64,000 bases of DNA from Anaeramoeba flamelloides (Eukaryota > Metamonada > Anaeramoebidae), in assembly GCA_027625915.1 (NCBI GenBank), contig JANTQA010000033.1, forward strand, positions 9,982,001 through 10,046,000, in the 5' to 3' direction. This document shows, piece by piece, positions 58,945 to 64,000 of this stretch. Position 1 is the stretch's first letter; every line of letters begins with the position of its first letter. The position numbers and the translations under genes are program-made. Below the pieces are notes generated by a model that did not search any database, was not told the DNA's origin, and saw nothing but the letters and a program-made list of their open reading frames with translations.

Positions 58945-60160
58945 TATTTAAAAAAAAAAAAATACCTTTAAGGGTCAGTACTCAACAATAACAAGGCAAA
59001 TTTTTAAATTTTGTTATTTTTCATATTCTCTACTTACAAATTTTGTATATACCAAGTGTCAAAAAATTCTGATTGACTAAGACTCACAAAAAAAAGAATA
59101 TTTTTATATGAGATCAATTTTTTTTTAATCATTTTTTCTGAAAAAGAAAACATTTAAATTTCATTTTATTTCCCACATTATAAAAATTTTTTATCCTTTT
59201 TGTTGTCACTTCCATTATTATTATACAATAACAAGTCTTTGTTGCCAGAAATAGTAATATAATTTTTTTTTTCTTTTTTGAGATAATTCTTTTCGTTAAA
59301 CATAAAAAAAAAAAAAATTGATTTATTCAAACTGATTGAAAATTATTGATATTTTTTTGAGATTGGTGGTTATAATCATTAAATTTTTAAAGTCACATAA
59401 ATTTTTTACAAAGAAACTATGTTTTTGTTTCAAGATAAAATTCGATTTTTCAAAATAAAATTTTCTTGAAGATATTTGGGAATAAATTTATTTTGTCCTC
59501 AAAATTCAAAATCAATTTTATATCTGAAAAAAAAATAATTGAAATTGTTATAATGATTCTTGTGAATAAGACCAAACAATTTGTTTAAAAAAAGTGATTC
59601 AAAATTGAAAATTTTTTCAGAATGCAATTTTTTTTCATTTTTTGAAAACTAAAAAACAACTTTTTTTAAAACCTTAAAGAATAAAAAAAAATTGATTAAT
59701 AGACCTCAATTTAATTGAGAAAATTTTTGTTAAACTTCTATCAAATATTCATTTAATAAATCGCATATACCACAATTAGTTTTATTTTCTAATATTTGAA
59801 TTGAAATATTAATCAAAGAAAAAGTAACCAAATATAAAATTTGCTTTCGAAATCAAGACTTTCCAACATAACAAAAAAATATGTTTAACCATTTTCAAGA
59901 ATTAACTTAACCCCTAATAAAAATAATAGCTTACTTTTTTAGGTTTTATATAGGAAACATGTGGGATTTTGGATTTCAAAAAATAAAATCAAATTAATAA
60001 ATTGTTTAGATGAGGTTAACTCATCCATTTCATTAGCCGAAACACAAATTACTAAAAAAAATTTTTTTTCAAGATCTCAACAAGATTTCACTTTATTTTT
60101 AAAAAATACTATTCCCTTAATTCTTTTTTCTAAAAAAAAATTTTTTTAATCAAATTAATC
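58945..60160 (+). repeat. 1.2-kb dispersed repeat R5, copy 2
   Basis: It is collinear with the reverse complement of 39240-40440 at roughly 70-75% identity by eye. Its end lies about 75 bp before the acceptor of the exon at 60237. The ORF at 59961-60149 ('NCLDEVNSSISLAETQI...') lies wholly inside the repeat and is not a host gene. Confidence 0.7.
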
Positions 60161-60236
60161 AATATTTCTATAATATCTATTATTATTTATTATTATTCTC
60201 ATATAATACACATATACATTAAATATTATTCTATAG

Positions 60237-60663
60237 CTATAATAATGGTAAACTAATAAAGCCTGAAAGTCTTCGTCTTGATAAGAACAAGAGTTCTGAA
60301 TTAGTTTCTAAATGTTATCTAGATATATTATCGATTTCTCAGAATCTCGGATATCCAATTCTTAATGAAATGAAAAAAAAATTATTTTTTTGTCTATTAG
60401 ACATAATGGGTATGTCAAAGACACTTCAATGTAGTTTACAGGGGAAAGGTATAATTAGCAAAACAATTTTGAATTTTATTGAGTTTCCATATAATATTGA
60501 TAGGTATTATTCGAAATTAATGAAGTTGCCAGAAAAAACACAACCAATTAATAAAACAGTGCACTTGGATGATGATATTGTTGTATATTCGGGTCCGTAT
60601 GGCCATGATTCTTATACTAGTGATTCATATGAGGATATTTTTTCAAGTGGTTTATTTGATTAA
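60237..60663 (+). CDS. Last exon of an unrecognised gene (helical, HEAT/ARM-like)
   Basis: An open frame runs from the acceptor TTCTATAG (AG at 60235-60236, phase 2) to TAA at 60661-60663, about 141 residues. It begins 'YNNGKLIKPESLRLDKNKSSELVSK' and continues 'CYLDILSISQNLGYPILNE', 'KLFFCLLDIMGMSKTLQ', 'KGIISKTILNFIEFPYNIDRYY', then a polar, acidic C-terminus 'HLDDDIVVYSGPYGHDSYTSDSYEDIFSSGLFD'. Amino-acid use is balanced, unlike the surrounding noncoding translations, so it is very likely real. The paired amphipathic helices suggest a HEAT/ARM-type solenoid end, but I cannot name the family. Upstream exons were not found. They may lie far upstream beyond R5, or an ATG at 60370 could start a 97-residue protein. 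Confidence 0.55.
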
Positions 60664-60929
60664 TCTCCAGAAACGTTATTAATTAGATACATTCACGTTT
60701 GGTTCTTTTTAATTTGTTGATTATTTCTGAATGTGTAAAAAAAAAAACTCTAAATGTTTGGGTTGCCTTTTTTTAAATTTTTTTCATAATTATTTATTTA
60801 TTTATTTATTAGGGGAGTTGACTCTAAAAAAAATAAAATGAAAAAAGAAATTTCAAAAATCATGATAAAGAAATTAAAAAATTTTTTTCAAAAATATTTT
60901 GATTATTTTTTTTTTTGTTATTTTGATGA

Positions 60930-61140
60930 TATGTGGTAATATCATTGATAAAACCATATCCCTGCTGTTTTATAATATTTTTGTAACTAAATTTTATTTT
61001 ATGTATATATATATATATATATATATATTAGGTAAATAATATGATAATATATTATGAATGCATCAAAAAACTTTTTTTTCAAATATCGATCATGAAATAA
61101 AAATCAATTTATTTGTTTTTATTATAGTTAAAGGAGGATA
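60930..61140 (-). mobile_element. LINE reverse-transcriptase fragment
   Basis: TTTTATAATATTTTTGTAAC then TAAATTTTAT at about 60969 matches 20982-21020 of the antisense LINE in the TMEM181 intron. The following stretch resembles its 'DIKKCLDMISH' region (ATATCGAT then a run of A). A TA microsatellite (about 61005-61028) interrupts it. Only about 200 bp are present. Confidence 0.5.
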
Positions 61141-61679
61141 GTACAGTATAATTCCTCATTTTTATCCGAAACTCTAAAACTATTCAAAGTTTTTTATTGA
61201 AAGTATAATTTGTATAATATTATAATTTCTATGGTAGTTTTTCTTTTTTAAAAGGGAAGGAAGAAGAAAATGTTTTGTAAACAAAGGATAGAAATGGAGA
61301 AAGAAAAGTTAAGAAATGAAAAAGAATTAAAAAATAAAAATTAAAATTATTTTATATCAGGTTTATGTTTTGGGGAAAATATTTAATGAGTTGTTGGTTC
61401 TTATTTATAATTATATCTTTATTGTTTTTCCAGTTAGTTGGATTTTTGTTTCCCGTTTTGTTATAGGTGATACCACCATTTTTTATTTTATTATTACCCT
61501 TTTTTAGTATTTTGACAATTCTTTTTTGGATTGTATTCCTATTAGATTAAAAAATAAATATTAAATAAGAAAATGGAATAAAAATGTGATTTTTTCCTCA
61601 ATTAATTTTTCTTAAGTGAAATTTTAGTATAAAATTATTGTAAATTGTCAGTGTAATTGTTAATTAATCCAAAAAAGTC

Positions 61680-62730
61680 AAGGTGTTTTTTTTTTTAAAA
61701 AACTTGTAAAATTAATTTTTGAAATGAAAAAACATTGTTGTTTATTGTTGGATTGTTAAGATGTATTTTTAATTTCAAATCAGCATCTCAAAAGAAGAAT
61801 ATTTACAGATATTATTATGTTATGAAAGAAGATAAATCATAATCGTGTGAATTATGCAAAAAAAAAAAAATAAATAATTTAGATGTCATTGAAACTTTAT
61901 TCATTTTCTCTGTGATCGTGTCGTTAAGTGCCGTCAAGTGTCTAGGTTTTCTTGAGGTTTTCTGTTTTATTTTTAAAGTGTTTTAGGTTTTTTTGAAGTT
62001 TTCTATTTTATTTAGAAAATATATTAATTTTCGTTAGGTTTTTTTGAGTTTTCTATTTTATTCGTGAAGTATTCTATGTTTTTTTCAGGTTTTCCATTTT
62101 ATTTGTGACGTTTTCTAGGTTTTTTTTTACTTTTTGAAATAAACCGAAAATTTATTAAATTTTTCTGTTTATTTCAAAAAGTAAAAAAAACCTAGAACAC
62201 TTCACGAATAAAATAGAAAACTCAAAAAAACCTAACGAAAATTAATATATTTTCTAAATAAAATAGAAAACTTCAAAAAAACCTAGAACACTTCACAAAT
62301 AAATAGAAAACTCAAGAAAACCAAACACCGGTTTTTTTTAATTTTAGAAATAAAAAGAAAATTTCAAAAATTTTCTTTCTATTTCTCAAATTAAAAAAAA
62401 AGCTAATAGTGGTTTTCCATAATTTAAAAGAATAGAGTAAACTGGAAGATTTTACGCAATTCTTTTGAATCCTCGAAATCCGAAAAAAATGCCTAGCCTA
62501 TGAAACTAATCGTAAAACCTAGATATCTGAAATAAAAAAAAAAACAATATATCTCAAATACTAAAAAACAATAATATTTTTAATATTATTAAAAGAAAAG
62601 ACTCCATAACTTTATTAGCCCTGTGGAAAATAAAGGTATATGGAAATCTTTCAAAAAAAGTGGGGATTAGGACAAACAAGAGGAATTAAAAACTCGTCCC
62701 TTAAACAATATAAAAAAAAAAAATAAAAAT
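61680..62730 (+). mobile_element. LINE 3'-end fragment interrupted by hairpin array 4
   Basis: 'CELCKKK...NLDVIETLFIF' at 61845-61910 corresponds to 'CDLCKEKLNIDIIEDFDHFF' of the 44-47 kb LINE. The sequence is broken by the hairpin array and resumes at about 62499 (CCTATGAAACTAATCGTAAA, the 'CPAYKINRKIW' region). It runs to ATTAGGACAAACAAGAGGAA and an A-rich tail (62711-62730). The start is uncertain. Confidence 0.7.
61918..62498. repeat. Hairpin array 4 (in LINE CCHC region), about 580 bp
   Basis: This is the largest array. A long nested palindrome with arms TTTTGAGTTTTCTATTTTATT / AATAAAATAGAAAACTCAAAA is centred on GAAAATTTATTAAATTTTTC. It is followed by a hairpin on TTAGAAATAAAAAGAAAATT and one on CCATAATTTAAAAGAAT. 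The left border is AGTGCCGTCAAGTGTCTAGG and the right border is ATGCCTAGCC, so AGTGCC/GGCA-type words mark both ends. Confidence 0.8.
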
Positions 62731-64000
62731 AAGGAGAATATTTTAATGACTCTATTTCAAATTGATCATTATCCAAGACCAAAAATTGAAGAATTTTTAA
62801 ATAGGTAAAATAACCCCAATAATAAATAAAACATCCCAATATATTAATGTTAGTCCCTTATCATTTAGTTAGTATCTCTGAATATATTGTAATGTAATGT
62901 CCAAATTCATATTTCTGAAAATTATTTTCAAAAAGTCCATTTTTAAACAATCGAAAAAAGACAAATTAAGTTAAAGATCCATCAGTTCAGTACAAAAATA
63001 AAAATTTTTCTCAGTGTACATGAGATAATGGGGTTTTTTTTTTTTCAATTTTTTGTGTCCTGTTGTTAAAAAAGTGATTTTTAAACAAGTAAAATGTATA
63101 AATAGTCTTAAAAGTTTTTTACTGTTAAATGAATAGCCCGTTCAGACTTTGTAAACACGTGTGTTTCTTTTACTGTTATTTTCCAATTAATAAATGAAAA
63201 TTTTTATTTCGATTTCCCAAATGAATATTAATTATACTGCTACAATCAAATTAACAGAGTAAAAATTTTGTCACAGAGTTAACTAATAAAGTTTGATTTG
63301 TTGTCTAAAAATCATTTCTAAAAGATCTTTTAAAGATTTTGGATTTTTTTTAGCTTATAAACTAGAAAAATATTTTGAAATGTGAACTAAAAATTTTCAT
63401 TTTTTAATTGTACAATAATTTTAAGTTAAAAGGTTAGATATTACAATATTCAAAGAAGCAGACAAGGGATCACATTTAAGTCTAATATTGTTTCTTGTGG
63501 TTCTATAATTAAAAAAGAAATGCCAAAAAAGAAATAACAGTAGAAAATTTTTCTGAAAAAAGTCGCTATTATTTAAAATTATTAAAAAACAATTCGATTG
63601 AAATTGTCGAAAAATGGAAATGTTTACAAATAATTTAATATTTTCTTAACATATCAAAGAAGTGCAATTCAAAATTGGTTCAACATTCGATATACACTTG
63701 AATAATGAATTAGATATTGTCTCATGACTCAAAGAAAAAAATGGACGGGTTTTATGCTCTCAGCATATGTTATTTTGAACGACTACAATTTCAATTGATA
63801 TGGTTTTTAGAAATTTGTATTTTCAAATATTTTTATTCAAAAATAAATTTTTATTGGAAAAATTTCAACATTTTTGGAAATACTCTATTTTTTTAAGAAA
63901 AGCTCTGAACAAAAAAAAATTAAAACTTGAAATTACAAAGTAGAAAAATTAATACCAAAAGAAAAAAATCCTTGTTCCAAAAAAAAATAAAAAGAGATTT
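62731..64000. other. Gene-free AT-rich end of window
   Basis: No gene or recognisable repeat is supported in this interval. Confidence 0.45.

Noticed and set aside
59961-60149. ORF considered as an upstream exon of the gene at 60237
   Set aside because: It lies entirely within repeat R5, whose other copy is in a CNOT4 intron, so it is repeat-derived.
1-64000. CRISPR arrays, bacterial operons or a reassigned stop codon
   Set aside because: No regularly spaced direct repeats were found. Genes are spliced and monocistronic, and recognised genes use TAA or TAG without in-frame stops.
1-64000. LTR retroelements, Polintons or other virus-derived elements
   Set aside because: No long direct terminal repeats or capsid, integrase or polymerase B-like segments were seen. 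All reverse-transcriptase signals belong to one LINE family.

Overview
This window is nuclear DNA from an extremely AT-rich unicellular eukaryote. Evidence: spliceosomal GT-AG introns (about 100 bp to 6.8 kb), eukaryote-only protein families, poly(A)-tailed LINEs, and long A/T, N/K and acidic low-complexity tracts. All recognised genes end in TAA or TAG, none contains an in-frame stop, and the standard code fits. Composition and protein style recall AT-rich protists such as metamonads (Anaeramoeba-like) or amoebozoans. That placement is a guess, because no rRNA or tRNA gene is visible to anchor it.

Seven host genes can be identified from conserved residues. On the plus strand they are a roadblock/LC7 dynein light chain (1897-2253), the WD40 protein EIPR1/TSSC1 (two exons, 7789-9284), TMEM181 (four exons, 14798-23418) and a small uL10/MRT4-like ribosome-assembly protein (two exons, 49994-50685). 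On the minus strand they are C1D/Rrp47 (27302-27715), a D-2-hydroxyacid dehydrogenase-like protein with an organelle-type leader and substituted catalytic residues (31009-32043), and a CNOT4/Not4 ubiquitin ligase (five exons, 43637 down to 35131). The last exon of an unrecognised gene lies at 60237-60663. The exon structures of TMEM181 and CNOT4 were assembled here from conserved residues and phase-compatible GT-AG sites; they are models, not observations.

The rest is dominated by mobile DNA. One LINE family appears in at least seven pieces: an almost complete copy with endonuclease, reverse transcriptase and a C-terminal CCHC-like region at about 44040-47064; a nearly identical inverted 5'-truncated copy at 52537-54261; an older copy inside the 6.8-kb TMEM181 intron at 19777-22075; and fragments near 6140, 10720, 57780, 60930 and 61680. 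A degenerate DNA transposon family with a DDE-like IPPYSPN motif has four copies (about 16.4, 33.4, 48.2 and 54.5 kb). Several short inverted-repeat elements, many flanked by TA, are scattered through introns and spacers. Arrays of back-to-back hairpins separated by GTTAG / CTAGGCACTT-like junctions occur four times, three of them inside LINE copies.

The genes do not form an obvious pathway: they serve dynein/vesicle traffic (roadblock, EIPR1), membrane biology (TMEM181), RNA and ribosome processing (C1D, MRT4-like, CNOT4) and metabolism. The strongest themes are intron growth by transposon insertion, nested elements that give a relative age order, the hairpin arrays, and the catalytically altered dehydrogenase. 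Repeat boundaries were read by eye and are approximate to tens of bases unless a terminal repeat fixes them.
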